From contig NZ_JAGGPQ010000017.1 in the NCBI RefSeq assembly GCF_018613675.1, positions 124,001-188,000 of the forward strand: a stretch of DNA of 64,000 nucleotides, in the 5' to 3' direction. The DNA is from Arthrobacter sp. ISL-85. GTDB lineage: Bacteria > Actinomycetota > Actinomycetes > Actinomycetales > Micrococcaceae. The translations under genes and the position numbers were made by a program. The number at the start of each line of letters is the position of its first letter. Position 1 is the first letter of the stretch. Below the pieces are notes generated by a model that saw only the letters and a program-made list of their open reading frames with translations, ran no database searches and was not told the origin of the DNA. Shown one piece after another: positions 52,239 through 61,127 of this stretch.

Positions 52239-53879
52239 GTGTCCAACCCGATCGATGTCGGATCAGTACTGGGCGGCCGGTACAAGGTCACCGCCACAGT
52301 GTTGGCTTCGCACGACCACGATCTGGTGCTGGACGGTGTGGACCAGGTCCTCAACCGCCCGGTCAGCATCCTGGTTGCCGGGCCGGAGAACACGGAACAG
52401 GTTGCGCAGAGTGCCCGTGAAGTGGCCACCGGCGAACGTCCCGGAACGGTGCAGGTCCTGGACCTTGGCGTGACCGAGGACGCCACCTACCTCATCACAA
52501 ACCACACTTCCGCCGCCGACCTGCTGGACCTGGTGGTGGCCCCCAGCCCGCCGTACGTGGAGCCGTTCTTCACCGACACCTTGGGCAGCGAGATTTTCGG
52601 GCAGGCGCGGTCGCACGAGCCCGAGCCGTACGACGAAGAAGACCACGTCGAGGCAGGCTACATCAGCTACGCCGATTCGCACCCTAACCAGGTTGATCCC
52701 TACCGTTCAGCTCCGGACGTCCCGCCCAGGCCTCCTGTCCGTCCCGCTGCCCGGCAGCCCGCACCGACGGGCCGGACCGGAGCGGCTGCAGCCGCTGCTG
52801 CTGGTGCCGCCGGTGCTACCGCGGCTTCCGGTGCCGCCGCGGCTTCGAAGACGGGGACGGGCGCCTCCCGGATAGACCCTAATGCCACTGCTGCACAGCC
52901 GATCGCCCATAACCCTGCAACCGCGTCCGGGCCGGCACGCTCCGCGGATACAGACACTGGCCCGAACGATACTGCTCCTGCGGGCAACTCTTCGGCAGAG
53001 GCCCAGCCATCCGTTGCGGAACGCAAGCCGAAGGTGTCCCTGTGGTCCAACGACGACTATGCCCAGGCTGGGGACCAGGAGCCGTACGAGGACATTGATG
53101 AGGCCCCGCAGGAGCCGCGCCCGGTCAAGAGCAAGTCAGCCCTGTTCGCCCGTGCGGCGGCACCCGCTGCCACCGGTGTCTCGTTTGCTGACCGCGATGA
53201 CTACAACGATGACCAGGAAGAGTCCGAAAACCAGCCCCGATCCATGCGTTGGCTGGTGGGCGGTCTACTGGCTGTTGTCCTGATTGCCGGCCTGATCTTC
53301 GCCGTCACCAACCTCGGAAGCCTTTTCACGTCGGAACCGCAGGCCAAGCCTACTGCTGCGCCTGTTACCAGCACTGCACCGCAGGCCTCTGCGCCGGCAA
53401 CGCAGGCAGCTCCGTCCGCGCCCCCTGTTGTTCCGCCGGTCATCGAGAGCGTCACCAGGCAGGGGAATTTCGACTTCGCCGCCACGTTCGACGGCGACCT
53501 GATCAAGGCATACGACGGTAACGCCGCCAGCTACTGGTCGGACATGGAGTTCGCGACGGAGAACTGGGGCGGTCTGGCACCCCAGGGTGTCCCGCTCGTA
53601 GTGAAATTGAAGGGCACCGCCACCATCTCCGCCATCACGCTCTCCCAGCTCGGAGGATCGGGTGGCAACATCACCGTCTACACCAACGACCGGCCTTCCA
53701 TGGACGGAGCCAAGGCAGTGGGAACGAACAGCTTCACATCCACTGACTTGAACATGCCCCTCCCGGAACCCGTCCAGGCGCAGTACGTGATCGTCTCCAT
53801 TAACTCCCTGCCCAAGCTTGCGGCGCCCAAGACCCGGTATGGCTACGGCCTCCGGCTTGCTGAGATCAAGGTCCAGTAG
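52239..53879 (+). CDS. Membrane-anchored pseudokinase-fragment/discoidin-like protein associated with MurJ
   Basis: 546 residues from GTG 52239 behind AGGAGG. The N-terminal ~100 residues resemble only the N-lobe of serine/threonine kinases (VLGGRYKVTATVLASHD, then LNRPVSILVAG); catalytic loop and DFG are absent, so no kinase activity is expected. A disordered Pro/Ala linker (100-335) precedes a single membrane helix (about 337-357), and the outer domain (about 400-546) is F5/8 discoidin-like (FDFAATFDGDLIKAYDGNAA, YWSDMEFATENWGG). In M. tuberculosis, MviN carries pseudokinase, helix and sugar-binding domain fused. Here they are split, suggesting a MurJ regulator that senses wall glycan. Confidence 0.8.
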   Translation: MSNPIDVGSVLGGRYKVTATVLASHDHDLVLDGVDQVLNRPVSILVAGPENTEQVAQSAREVATGERPGTVQVLDLGVTEDATYLITNHTSAADLLDLVVAPSPPYVEPFFTDTLGSEIFGQARSHEPEPYDEEDHVEAGYISYADSHPNQVDPYRSAPDVPPRPPVRPAARQPAPTGRTGAAAAAAAGAAGATAASGAAAASKTGTGASRIDPNATAAQPIAHNPATASGPARSADTDTGPNDTAPAGNSSAEAQPSVAERKPKVSLWSNDDYAQAGDQEPYEDIDEAPQEPRPVKSKSALFARAAAPAATGVSFADRDDYNDDQEESENQPRSMRWLVGGLLAVVLIAGLIFAVTNLGSLFTSEPQAKPTAAPVTSTAPQASAPATQAAPSAPPVVPPVIESVTRQGNFDFAATFDGDLIKAYDGNAASYWSDMEFATENWGGLAPQGVPLVVKLKGTATISAITLSQLGGSGGNITVYTNDRPSMDGAKAVGTNSFTSTDLNMPLPEPVQAQYVIVSINSLPKLAAPKTRYGYGLRLAEIKVQ

Positions 53880-53897
53880 AGCTTCGTCACCACGGCA

Positions 53898-53931
53898 CCC
53901 TGCTGCTGCAATCAGGCCCGCAGCAGCAGGG
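53898..53931. terminator. Strong 12-bp hairpin between pseudokinase gene and trxB
   Basis: CCCTGCTGCTGC (53898-53909) and GCAGCAGCAGGG (53920-53931) form a perfect 12-bp stem with a 10-nt loop, 18 bp after the pseudokinase stop. No T-run follows, but the position at an operon end suggests a terminator; it would separate the murJ unit from trxB-trxA. Confidence 0.6.
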
Positions 53932-53964
53932 AATGTAGTCTCGAAAGAGTGCCCTCCGGCCACT

Positions 53965-53995
53965 GGAACTCTGTCTTCCGCAATGGCTTACGTTG
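53965..53995 (+). promoter_or_regulatory. Possible stress-sigma (SigR/SigH-like) promoter for trxB-trxA
   Basis: GGAAC (53965-53969) and CGTTG (53991-53995) are separated by 21 bp, close to the known SigH/SigR consensus (GGAAC - 17 to 22 bp - GTT). It lies about 100 bp before GTG 54092. trxB-trxA are known SigR/SigH targets in Streptomyces and Mycobacterium. The base before GGAAC (T) is not the usual G/C. Confidence 0.4.
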
Positions 53996-54091
53996 CCTGG
54001 GCGCTGGAATATTCAGCATGCCGACGCAGTTGTGCCATGTGGCCGGCCTCCACGGGGAGGCGAGTCGAACAAGGAAGAGGTTCACGGTCCA

Positions 54092-55048
54092 GTGACCATC
54101 GAAGAGAAGACGGCGTCGGACGTTCGCGACGTCATTATTGTGGGCTCGGGCCCCGCGGGCTATACGGCAGCCGTCTACACGGCCAGGGCAAACCTCAAAC
54201 CCTTGCTGCTGGCTGGCTCGGTGACCGCCGGCGGAGAACTGATGAATACCACGGACGTGGAGAATTACCCCGGGTTTCCCGAGGGCATCATGGGCCCGGA
54301 CCTGATGGAAAACTTCGAGAAGCAGGCGGCGCGGTTCGGCACGGACATCCAGTTCGAGGATGTGACTGCCCTGGAGCTCGACGGGCCCGTCAAGACTGTC
54401 ACCATCGGTACGGGGGAGACCTTCAAGGCAAAGGCAGTCATCCTCTCCACTGGTTCTGCCTACCGCGAGTTGGGCCTGCCCAACGAAAAGCGGCTTTCGG
54501 GACACGGTGTTAGCTGGTGTGCAACCTGCGACGGTTTTTTTTTCAAGGATCAGGACATAGCTGTCATCGGGGGTGGTGACTCGGCGATGGAGGAGGCCCT
54601 GTTCCTCACCAAGTTCGCGAAGTCCGTAACGGTTGTTCACCGCCGTGACTCGCTGAAGGCTTCGAAGATCATGGCCGACCGTGCTCTCGCGCACGACAAG
54701 ATCAAATTTGTCTGGAACAGCACCGTGGATGACATCCTGGGACTGGACAAGGTCACCGGTTTGCGGTTAAAGAACCTCTTGGACGGGTCAGTGTCCGATC
54801 TCGCCGTTACAGGCGTGTTCGTGGCTATCGGCAATGACCCCCGTACCGACCTGGTTAAGGGTGTCTTGGAGCTGACCCCGGAGGGGACCATCGCCGTCGA
54901 GGGGAGGAGTTCCCGGACCAGCCTCCCTGGCGTCTTTGCAGCCGGTGACGTCGTGGATCCCACGTACCGGCAGGCGATCACTGCCTCGGGTTCGGGGTGT
55001 GTGGCGGCTATCGATGTGGAGCATTACCTCGCAGACCTGAACGCGTAG
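54092..55048 (+). CDS. trxB: Thioredoxin-disulfide reductase
   Basis: 318 residues from GTG 54092, the family's normal length; AGGAAGAGG lies about 11 nt upstream, and a longer frame reaches back to 53993 without protein-like sequence. FAD-binding motif [20 protein letters not shown] motif [14 protein letters not shown], and the redox pair in SWCATCDG (C143, C146) are present. The C-terminal FAD segment is [15 protein letters not shown]. It transfers electrons from NADPH to thioredoxin in the cytoplasm. trxA follows 36 bp downstream, a standard actinobacterial pair. Confidence 0.97.
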   Translation: MTIEEKTASDVRDVIIVGSGPAGYTAAVYTARANLKPLLLAGSVTAGGELMNTTDVENYPGFPEGIMGPDLMENFEKQAARFGTDIQFEDVTALELDGPVKTVTIGTGETFKAKAVILSTGSAYRELGLPNEKRLSGHGVSWCATCDGFFFKDQDIAVIGGGDSAMEEALFLTKFAKSVTVVHRRDSLKASKIMADRALAHDKIKFVWNSTVDDILGLDKVTGLRLKNLLDGSVSDLAVTGVFVAIGNDPRTDLVKGVLELTPEGTIAVEGRSSRTSLPGVFAAGDVVDPTYRQAITASGSGCVAAIDVEHYLADLNA

Positions 55049-55084
55049 TCTGCGCAACTGTTGATTCGAGAGAAAGATAAGGTT

Positions 55085-55411
55085 ATGAGCAACGCTAAAA
55101 ATGTAACTGATGCCAGTTTCGGTACTGATGTCCTGTCCGCCGACAAGCCGGTAATCGTTGATTTCTGGGCCGAGTGGTGCGGCCCTTGCCGCAAGCTCGG
55201 GCCCATCCTGGACGAAATCTCCGTTGAGTATGGCGAGAAAGTGGACGTGGTCAAGGTCAACGTCGATGACAACCCTGCAATCGCAGCGCAGTACGGCATC
55301 ACCTCTATTCCTGCCGTCTACCTCTTCCAGGGCGGTGAGGTGAAGAACACCGTTATTGGTGCCAAGCCGAAGCAGTTCTTCGAAAAAGAGTTCTCGGACG
55401 TCCTGTCCTGA
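55085..55411 (+). CDS. trxA: Thioredoxin
   Basis: 108 residues from ATG 55085; an upstream ATG at 55061 in frame is not supported. The active site WCGPC (C32, C35) is in place, as is the cis-proline in ITSIPAVYLF, and WAEWCGPCRKLGPILDEI is classic. It is the electron donor for reductases and protein disulfide repair, reduced by the product of trxB, with which it is co-transcribed. A strong terminator follows at 55473-55505. Confidence 0.97.
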   Translation: MSNAKNVTDASFGTDVLSADKPVIVDFWAEWCGPCRKLGPILDEISVEYGEKVDVVKVNVDDNPAIAAQYGITSIPAVYLFQGGEVKNTVIGAKPKQFFEKEFSDVLS

Positions 55412-55472
55412 CGCTTTTCGTCCCCGGACTGCCATCTGACCTCAAGGTTTAGTGCAGGGACGGGGTTGTGGA

Positions 55473-55505
55473 GTGGCCATCGCCTTTCGGCGGTGGCCAC
55501 TTTTG
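55473..55505 (+). terminator. Intrinsic terminator after trxA
   Basis: GTGGCCATCGCC - TTTC - GGCGGTGGCCAC (one G-U pair), followed directly by TTTTG. It is a textbook Rho-independent terminator, 61 bp after the trxA stop, and marks the start of the gene-free zone. Confidence 0.9.
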
Positions 55506-55610
55506 TATGTCCCGGGCATACAGGGCTGTGGGCGCACCGCCAGAATATATGGACTCTCTTGGTCGGTAAGCAAGATGAAGAGTCGAAGACTTGCTGCTCC
55601 TGCACGTCTA

Positions 55611-55626
55611 TGTTTCACGTGAAACA
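55611..55626. other. parS: parS site (perfect match to TGTTTCACGTGAAACA)
   Basis: 16/16 match to the bacterial parS consensus; binding site for ParB encoded at 59768-61063. It lies 200 bp from the trxA stop. Confidence 0.9.
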
Positions 55627-55927
55627 GTGATCGTCGTTGCCCTCTTGTCGCCTTCTGGGAGAACAGACCTCATCATCACGGACGGGCTCTGGCCTGCGAG
55701 GCCATCCAACTCGGCCATGGTCGGTGTCGGCGGTTACCCGGGACCATCTGAGGTTCGGCCTTCTGCACTCCTAGGCAATCGTCGCTTTCACATGTTGTCC
55801 TACGCCCGGAGGTAGGCTCTGGCGCCAGCCGGGAGGCATGCAGCCCACTCAGCAGGATGCAACATCGACTGGGGTCGGCGCAGCGTGGCCTCCTGCCAAT
55901 TCCGCTTCTACGCAGTCTCCTGGAAGC

Positions 55928-55943
55928 TATTTCACGTGAAACT
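55928..55943. other. parS: parS-like site (14/16)
   Basis: TATTTCACGTGAAACT keeps the core TTTCACGTGAAAC but differs from consensus at positions 2 and 16. It fits the regular spacing of the array. Confidence 0.7.
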
Positions 55944-56726
55944 GCTTGCATCCAGGGGTTGCGCTCAGGCCGTGCGGGCAGAACCGCACGCAGAACCGAA
56001 GGGAAACAGATAGCAAAAGTATTCGGACCTTTTCCCACGACTATCAGGACGTGTAGGGTCGCTCAGTCAATCCAGGCCGCGGTGCCTTTGTTGGATCGTC
56101 AATAGCTCGAGAGAGTGCAGCTGCATGCCGTGAGGCGGGTCGGAGTGACCTGGAGGGGGAGGAACCTGATGGCGCGCGGGGAGTTCGAAACATTATAGGC
56201 ATGAGCTCTCCCGTCCGCCCTCCGGGGCATAGCTGGTGATGCACCGCGACTGTTACAGCAGGTCCTAAACGTGTAGTACGGCGACCTGCAGTCTGCAGGC
56301 GCGACTCGCGCGAGTAAACCTCTCTGACGCAAAGGATCCATAGGCCCTATCTGTGCTCAAAGATGGGGTGCCGCGTCGGACGGTCAATCAGGCAGCGCAA
56401 CACTGCTAGCCATAGGCACGGTTGGAAGGTGCTGGCCTATTCCTGCTGCGAAAGAGCGCAACCAACAGCAAAACGGTCTATAACCCAATCTTGTAGGGAA
56501 AGATGACGACCAAGCCCACTTGCCTGGCTGGCCGGTCTCCATCTTCCTGCCTCGATCTGCTATAGCTCCATGACCGGTGCACCCCACAAGTCAGCACAAT
56601 CGTACGCTCCAACTGTCCAGGAGAGATTGAGTACCAGCGGCTGCCCACAGTAACGACTGACCGAACTACACACGGCCTAAGACCTCCACCGCGGTATAGC
56701 GTGCAGTTGGCCCATCTAGGACTCCG

Positions 56727-56742
56727 TGATTCACGTAAAACA
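56727..56742. other. Degenerate parS-like site (14/16)
   Basis: TGATTCACGTAAAACA has two core changes (positions 3 and 11), 65 bp before a strong site. Binding is doubtful; it may be a decayed copy. Confidence 0.4.
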
Positions 56743-56791
56743 CCGGCTTGCGCGGAGACGGTAGCCAGCGAGGAAGCCCCAAAGGTTCGGA

Positions 56792-56807
56792 CGTTTCACG
56801 TGAAACA
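56792..56807. other. parS: parS site (15/16)
   Basis: CGTTTCACGTGAAACA; only position 1 differs from consensus. Confidence 0.88.
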
Positions 56808-57211
56808 ATCACCCGTGTGCTGCGCGTCAACGTGTACGAGAAGCCGAGGCAGCACCTATGGCGGCCTAACTGGAGGTTGCCGTTGTGCTCTTGTTGATTG
56901 CACTATCCTAGTCCTGGCCCCAAGCAAGGAATCCGGTGACGGGGAACTGCTCCTGCAAGCGAAGCTGGCGAGGCACTCGTACCTACACGGACAGGTGCCG
57001 TCTGCTTTTCGTCGCTAGCTGCCCTGGATGGGGAAAACGGAGAGCCGTTCAGGGAACGGCCGTCGGGCTTTTGCAGGCCGCCACACCCAACGAGGTCATG
57101 CCCTGGCGGTCACCATTGGTCAAGGTGAACCGCCCCCATAGGTTTGAAGACGCCACCCTGTGCCCTTGGTTGTGCTTAAGGAAGATCACGGGGCTTCATT
57201 TCTATGCCTCG

Positions 57212-57231
57212 AGATATTTATACGTTCTATA
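57212..57231. other. AT-rich tract near the DnaA-box cluster
   Basis: 16 of 20 bases are A or T in a high-GC background, 120 bp before the first DnaA-box cluster. It resembles a duplex-unwinding element by composition and position only. Confidence 0.35.
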
Positions 57232-57354
57232 GAGGAAGGCGGTTGCCCATATCACCCGATCGGCCCCTATCACCGCCACAGAGGGCCCTGCCGACTCCGC
57301 GGTGCAGGTTGCGCCGCAGGAAGACCCCAAGGGTCCCGCCTTCAGTGCTCGACC

Positions 57355-57414
57355 TTATCCACAAGGTTATCCACCGCTACCCACCCTGCCTCTCCACAGC
57401 CTTTTCCACAGGCA
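57355..57414 (+). repeat. DnaA-box-like 12-bp iterons, cluster I
   Basis: Five tandem 12-bp units from 57355: TTATCCACAAGG, TTATCCACCGCT, ACCCACCCTGCC, TCTCCACAGCCT, TTTCCACAGGCA. The first contains a perfect TTATCCACA DnaA box; boxes at 57367 and 57402 are one base off. All point the same way. Confidence 0.6.
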
Positions 57415-57612
57415 AGCGCGGTCTACCTGCCATGAGTCAGGGCTACGGGGGCGCAGATATGGTCAGTATCACGCACCGCGCGAGCGGGCATACGAACCAC
57501 AAACGCCGCCAGTAGCTCGCAGCTCACACGTGGTCGCAGTCTTGGTGAGGCGAAAACACCTCGTAACGAGCGATTAGCGCTCTTCAACTGCCCTAGTTGC
57601 GCAGGTCGCTGC

Positions 57613-57628
57613 TGTTTCACGTGAAACG
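57613..57628. other. parS: parS site (15/16), central in the zone
   Basis: TGTTTCACGTGAAACG; only position 16 differs. It lies between the two DnaA-box clusters, almost in the middle of the gene-free zone. It is followed by TACGCACCCCGGAGG, resembling the flank of the site at 58761. Confidence 0.88.
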
Positions 57629-57734
57629 GTACGCACCCCGGAGGTCCACGCCGGCGGTGAGAAGAGGGTGAGCGGGTACGACGGGCCTGTCTTACAAGAA
57701 TCAGTGCGTCCATCAATGGCACAGTGGCCTTCAT

Positions 57735-57770
57735 ATATCCACAGCGTTATCCACAGGGATATCCACCGGC
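57735..57770 (+). repeat. DnaA-box-like 12-bp iterons, cluster II
   Basis: Three consecutive units: ATATCCACAGCG (57735), TTATCCACAGGG (57747, perfect TTATCCACA), ATATCCACCGGC (57759). Spacing is exactly 12 bp and orientation is the same as cluster I, 107 bp after the central parS. Confidence 0.65.
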
Positions 57771-58543
57771 ATAGCAACTTGAAAAGAACGCTCGAGGCGC
57801 CCTGAGGCTTACCGATACGTGGCAGGCGAAACCAGCGGAGGAAGGCATCCTTGCTTCACACCCTGCAACCTACAGGCACCCGCCAACTGCCGGCCGGGCT
57901 CGGTGGTGAACCAGCGCGGCGACCGAGCTACTAGTCAGTGGCGCTCAGAACGTCGTCGACTTAAGAACCCCCGCCTGGACCACATCGCTTGCCGACCCCA
58001 GCATCCAACGCCGCCAAACAACGGCGCTCTGGGCTAGGAGTCTGTAGGAACGGGGCACGCCGTCCCACGAGAACCGCCGACGCGGACCAGGGGCCAGACC
58101 AGTCCTGACTATGAGCCACGGATCCTTACCGCCCCAACGGCTCAGCACTAGGCAGAGCGACCACCAAAGCGTAGGACACCGGGTGCCACTGCACGCAATG
58201 CGGCAGCTAGCTGAGGGAGGGGTCGAGAACACTGGGAAGTTCACTGGAAGCATTGCGATCCATGCGGATGAGCCAAGGACACCTGTAGCGCATTGGGGCG
58301 CTCCGCGTACGTCATGACCAATACTGCTTCGGGACGAGACCGTGGATACCGACGGCGGAACGGACGCAGCCGAGAGCCGGCGGCCCCCGGGTGGGGGAAA
58401 GCGTCTAAACGAGTGTCAATATCCATCCCCGGCTGCAGTGCAGAGGCCTTCAGATCCTCGTAGGACGCCTTTGCTCCTGCAGCGCAGTGAAGCCGGCGGG
58501 GAGAGAGGGACACTGCACGGACGCTGCGGGGGCACTGCATCAC

Positions 58544-58559
58544 CGTTTCACGTGAAACA
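58544..58559. other. parS: parS site (15/16)
   Basis: CGTTTCACGTGAAACA; only position 1 differs. Confidence 0.88.
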
Positions 58560-58760
58560 CCGGACGGCAAGATACGTTGCAACGCCTCCATCTGTCCGCG
58601 CTTGCACCCTTCCAGGCCCCAAGGTCTGGCCGTGGCGACAGCAGCGCAGATCGCTCTAGCCGCTACAAAGTCAATTTCTGGTGAGTCCAAACACGCAGGC
58701 CGGGATCCAGAGGCATTGCGATTACTTTGCACGCAGCATTCCGCAACCCCAGCCGTCCAG

Positions 58761-58776
58761 AGTTTCACATGAAACA
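58761..58776. other. Degenerate parS-like site (14/16)
   Basis: AGTTTCACATGAAACA; core G to A at position 9 breaks the palindrome centre, so binding may be weak. Its downstream flank TACGGCACCCCGGCGG resembles that of 57613. Confidence 0.5.
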
Positions 58777-59461
58777 TACGGCACCCCGGCGGGTATGGCA
58801 GGCAAGGCACCGCTGGCTGGCCCTCGGTGAAAGACCCTGCATACCAGTGTTGGTGCGCCGCCGAGCAACCTCGGGCTAGACACAGGGGCAATTGCCAGCC
58901 GATGACCGCAATTCCGGGCGGACACTTGCAGGACCAGCTTCGACAACGAGATCGTAGTCAGCGAAGGCGCCTCGGCGGCAAGCGGCATTAAGCCCAATTC
59001 CTTCCCTGAGGAGGCCCAGGTGCTCGAACGGCGTCAGGATGTGCTGCTTGAAGGGGGCGACAAAAGGGATGGAGGCACGCCAAGGCTCACGCTTCGACTT
59101 TGGCCGCTGCCTTCAGCTACTGCACATCTGCAGATATCTCGCGTGTGCACACTTCAGTTGCCTCAACATCGACCGTGTAGTGCGCCCCACCGGCTTCAAA
59201 CTCCGCAGCGTCTCTTCCGGACTACCGTGTCGCAACGAACTCCGCAAAACCACTGTCCATGGCCAGCAGGGCGCGCCAAGGTTGCCGTCAGAAGATAGAA
59301 CGACAATGTGCAGCTGCTTACCTACAAAAGTGAAGACCGCCGGAGTGGATCTACTAGTGCGGTGACATCTAAAACCCGGCCCGTGCAGGCATCGCTTGCG
59401 GGGGAGTAGGCCCATCCGCAGGTGCGTCAGGAGCACGCAGCTCGGCTCAGGAATTCCCCGT

Positions 59462-59477
59462 CGTTTCACGTGAAACA
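59462..59477. other. parS: parS site (15/16)
   Basis: CGTTTCACGTGAAACA; only position 1 differs. It is the last site before the parB gene end. Confidence 0.88.
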
Positions 59478-59724
59478 TCACAAGGGGCGCCGACCCACTG
59501 ACAGGAAATTTCAAGCAAGGCACCAAACGGCACCGCACCAAGCATCCGCACTGGAGGGCGTAGCAAGTTGCCGGCCTTGAACGCCAGCGCACGCGAGACG
59601 GAACATGACTCCTGGTGTGACGGGAAAGCGTTGCCGCCAATAAGCTGACCGTCTGGCGTCGGGGGACACTGCTAAGCCTCAGGCCACCCACGCACCGCGT
59701 GCCACCCAATTCCGGTCGGTAGAA

Positions 59725-59758
59725 ACAGAAAAGGCCCGATTCCTGAGAATCGGGCCCT
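59725..59758 (-). terminator. Intrinsic terminator after parB
   Basis: On the minus strand GGCCCGATTC - TCAG - GAATCGGGCC (59756 to 59733) is followed by TTTTCTGTTT. The 10-bp stem and T-rich tail make a convincing terminator for the yidC-jag-rsmG-parA-parB direction, 11 bp after the parB stop. Confidence 0.9.
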
Positions 59759-59767
59759 TCACCACAC

Positions 59768-61063
59768 CTAGTTGGAGGAACCGGGAGCCAACACGTCCAT
59801 GATCCGGTTCAAGTCCTCAACGCTCGCAAACTCGATGCTGACCTTGCCCTTCCTCACGCCGAGAGAGATCTTGACATTGGTGTCCAAGCGGTCGGACAGC
59901 GACGAGGCCAGATAATCCAACCTCTCATGCCTTGCGCCCGGCCGGGGAATGTTGTTCTTGGCTGGCTTCGCAGGGTCCTGGTACAGAGTGACTGCTTCTT
60001 CCGTTGCGCGAACAGACATGCCCTCAGCAACGATCTTCTGGGCCAGGCGCTCCATGGCTGCTGCGTCAGGAAGCGAGAGAAGCGCCCTGGCGTGGCCGGC
60101 TGACAGCACCCCGGCGGCGACGCGACGCTGCACCAGCGGCGGCAGCTTAAGGAGGCGGAGTGTGTTGGACACCTGCGGCCGCGAACGGCCGATTCGGTCA
60201 GCCAGCTGCTCATGGGTGGTACCGAAGTCCTCCAGGAGCTGCTGGTAAGCCGCGGCTTCTTCCAAGGGGTTCAGCTGGCTGCGATGGAGGTTCTCAAGAA
60301 GGGCATCCCGCAGAAGATCATCATCCGTGGTGTCCCGGATGATTGCTGGGATCGTTTCCAGCCCCGCTGCCTGAACAGCACGCCAACGGCGTTCACCCAT
60401 GACAAGCTCATAGGGTTCGCTACCTTGTTCGGTTGAAGTACGAACCACAATTGGCTGCAGGACACCGATTTCACGTACTGAGTGAACGAGCTCCGCCATA
60501 TCGTCTTCGTCGAAGACGCTACGGGGCTGTTTCCGGTTGGGATGGATGTCCCCGACGGAGATCTCCGCAAAGCGGGCACCCGGAACCTCCACGAGCTCAA
60601 TGCCGGAATCCGAAGGACGCACCATATCGGGTGCGTCGGTGGCGGCGTTACCAACTACCACCTCGGCAGCAGCAGGTATCTCCATCGAAGGGGTGGACTC
60701 AGCTTCTGCCTTGATGTCAGTAAGGGCCGGCTTCTTGGCAGGAGCTTTTTTCGCGGGAGCCGCAGCTGCTGCAGGAGGAGTCTTCTTCTCATCAGCAGCG
60801 CCCCTATCCACGGCGGGCTCAGCAGCTCCTGATCGAGCTGAGGATCGACGCGGGGCACCGTCTGAAGAATCCTCATCCTGCATCCGGGCAGCCACAGGCA
60901 CAGAGGGCTGCTCCAACGGTTCAGTCTTCTTCCGTCCCTCAGGGAAGAACAAATCCACCGGCCGGGATACCGCCCCGCCGTTTCCAGAGGACCCATTGGC
61001 TGCAGCGGAACTAGGAATCAGCGCGCCAAGACCGCGGCCTAGGCCCCGTCGCTTCTCGCTCAT
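59768..61063 (-). CDS. parB: Chromosome partitioning protein ParB
   Basis: 431 residues. A disordered Ala/Lys/Pro-rich stretch (about 35-160) sits before the core, as in other actinobacterial ParBs. The N-terminal domain has [18 protein letters not shown] and the CTP-binding [12 protein letters not shown]; the parS-reading helix-turn-helix ([19 protein letters not shown]) follows; the C-terminal dimerisation part ends [17 protein letters not shown]. It loads as a CTP-dependent clamp at the parS sites beside it and works with ParA to segregate origins. It begins 64 bp after the parA stop, in the same leftward unit. Confidence 0.96.
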   Translation of the reverse strand: MSEKRRGLGRGLGALIPSSAAANGSSGNGGAVSRPVDLFFPEGRKKTEPLEQPSVPVAARMQDEDSSDGAPRRSSARSGAAEPAVDRGAADEKKTPPAAAAAPAKKAPAKKPALTDIKAEAESTPSMEIPAAAEVVVGNAATDAPDMVRPSDSGIELVEVPGARFAEISVGDIHPNRKQPRSVFDEDDMAELVHSVREIGVLQPIVVRTSTEQGSEPYELVMGERRWRAVQAAGLETIPAIIRDTTDDDLLRDALLENLHRSQLNPLEEAAAYQQLLEDFGTTHEQLADRIGRSRPQVSNTLRLLKLPPLVQRRVAAGVLSAGHARALLSLPDAAAMERLAQKIVAEGMSVRATEEAVTLYQDPAKPAKNNIPRPGARHERLDYLASSLSDRLDTNVKISLGVRKGKVSIEFASVEDLNRIMDVLAPGSSN

Positions 61064-61127
61064 GGGTAAATCCCTCCAGTGGTAGAGCCAGGCCAGCCTG
61101 GCTCCGTGCGTTGCGGTATTGAAGATT

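Larger units (their letters stand above)
55506..59720. other. Gene-free zone carrying parS sites and DnaA-box clusters
   Basis: About 4.2 kb bounded by the trxA and parB terminators. Short frames occur in all six phases (longest 216 and 198 codons), but none has a good start, family-like sequence or conserved composition, and several run straight through parS words. Base composition looks less GC-rich than the genes. Features found: eight parS-like sites, two DnaA-box clusters, an AT-rich tract (57212-57231) and a GCCGTTC/GAACGGC hairpin (57044-57060). In M. tuberculosis cwlM lies between trxC and parB; nothing like it is seen here. Confidence 0.7.

Noticed and set aside
57400..57770. oriC of the chromosome
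   Set aside because: The boxes and AT-rich tract are suggestive, but in actinobacteria oriC is beside dnaA, which is outside the window. I therefore report a DnaA-box locus only.
58241..58891. 216-codon minus-strand ORF in the parS zone
   Set aside because: It runs through a strong and a degenerate parS site, lacks a ribosome-binding site and family-like sequence; Cys/Pro/Arg-rich composition is typical of a chance frame in GC-rich DNA.
59113..59709. 198-codon minus-strand ORF in the parS zone
   Set aside because: It crosses the parS at 59462 and has no recognisable domain, start signal or partner gene.
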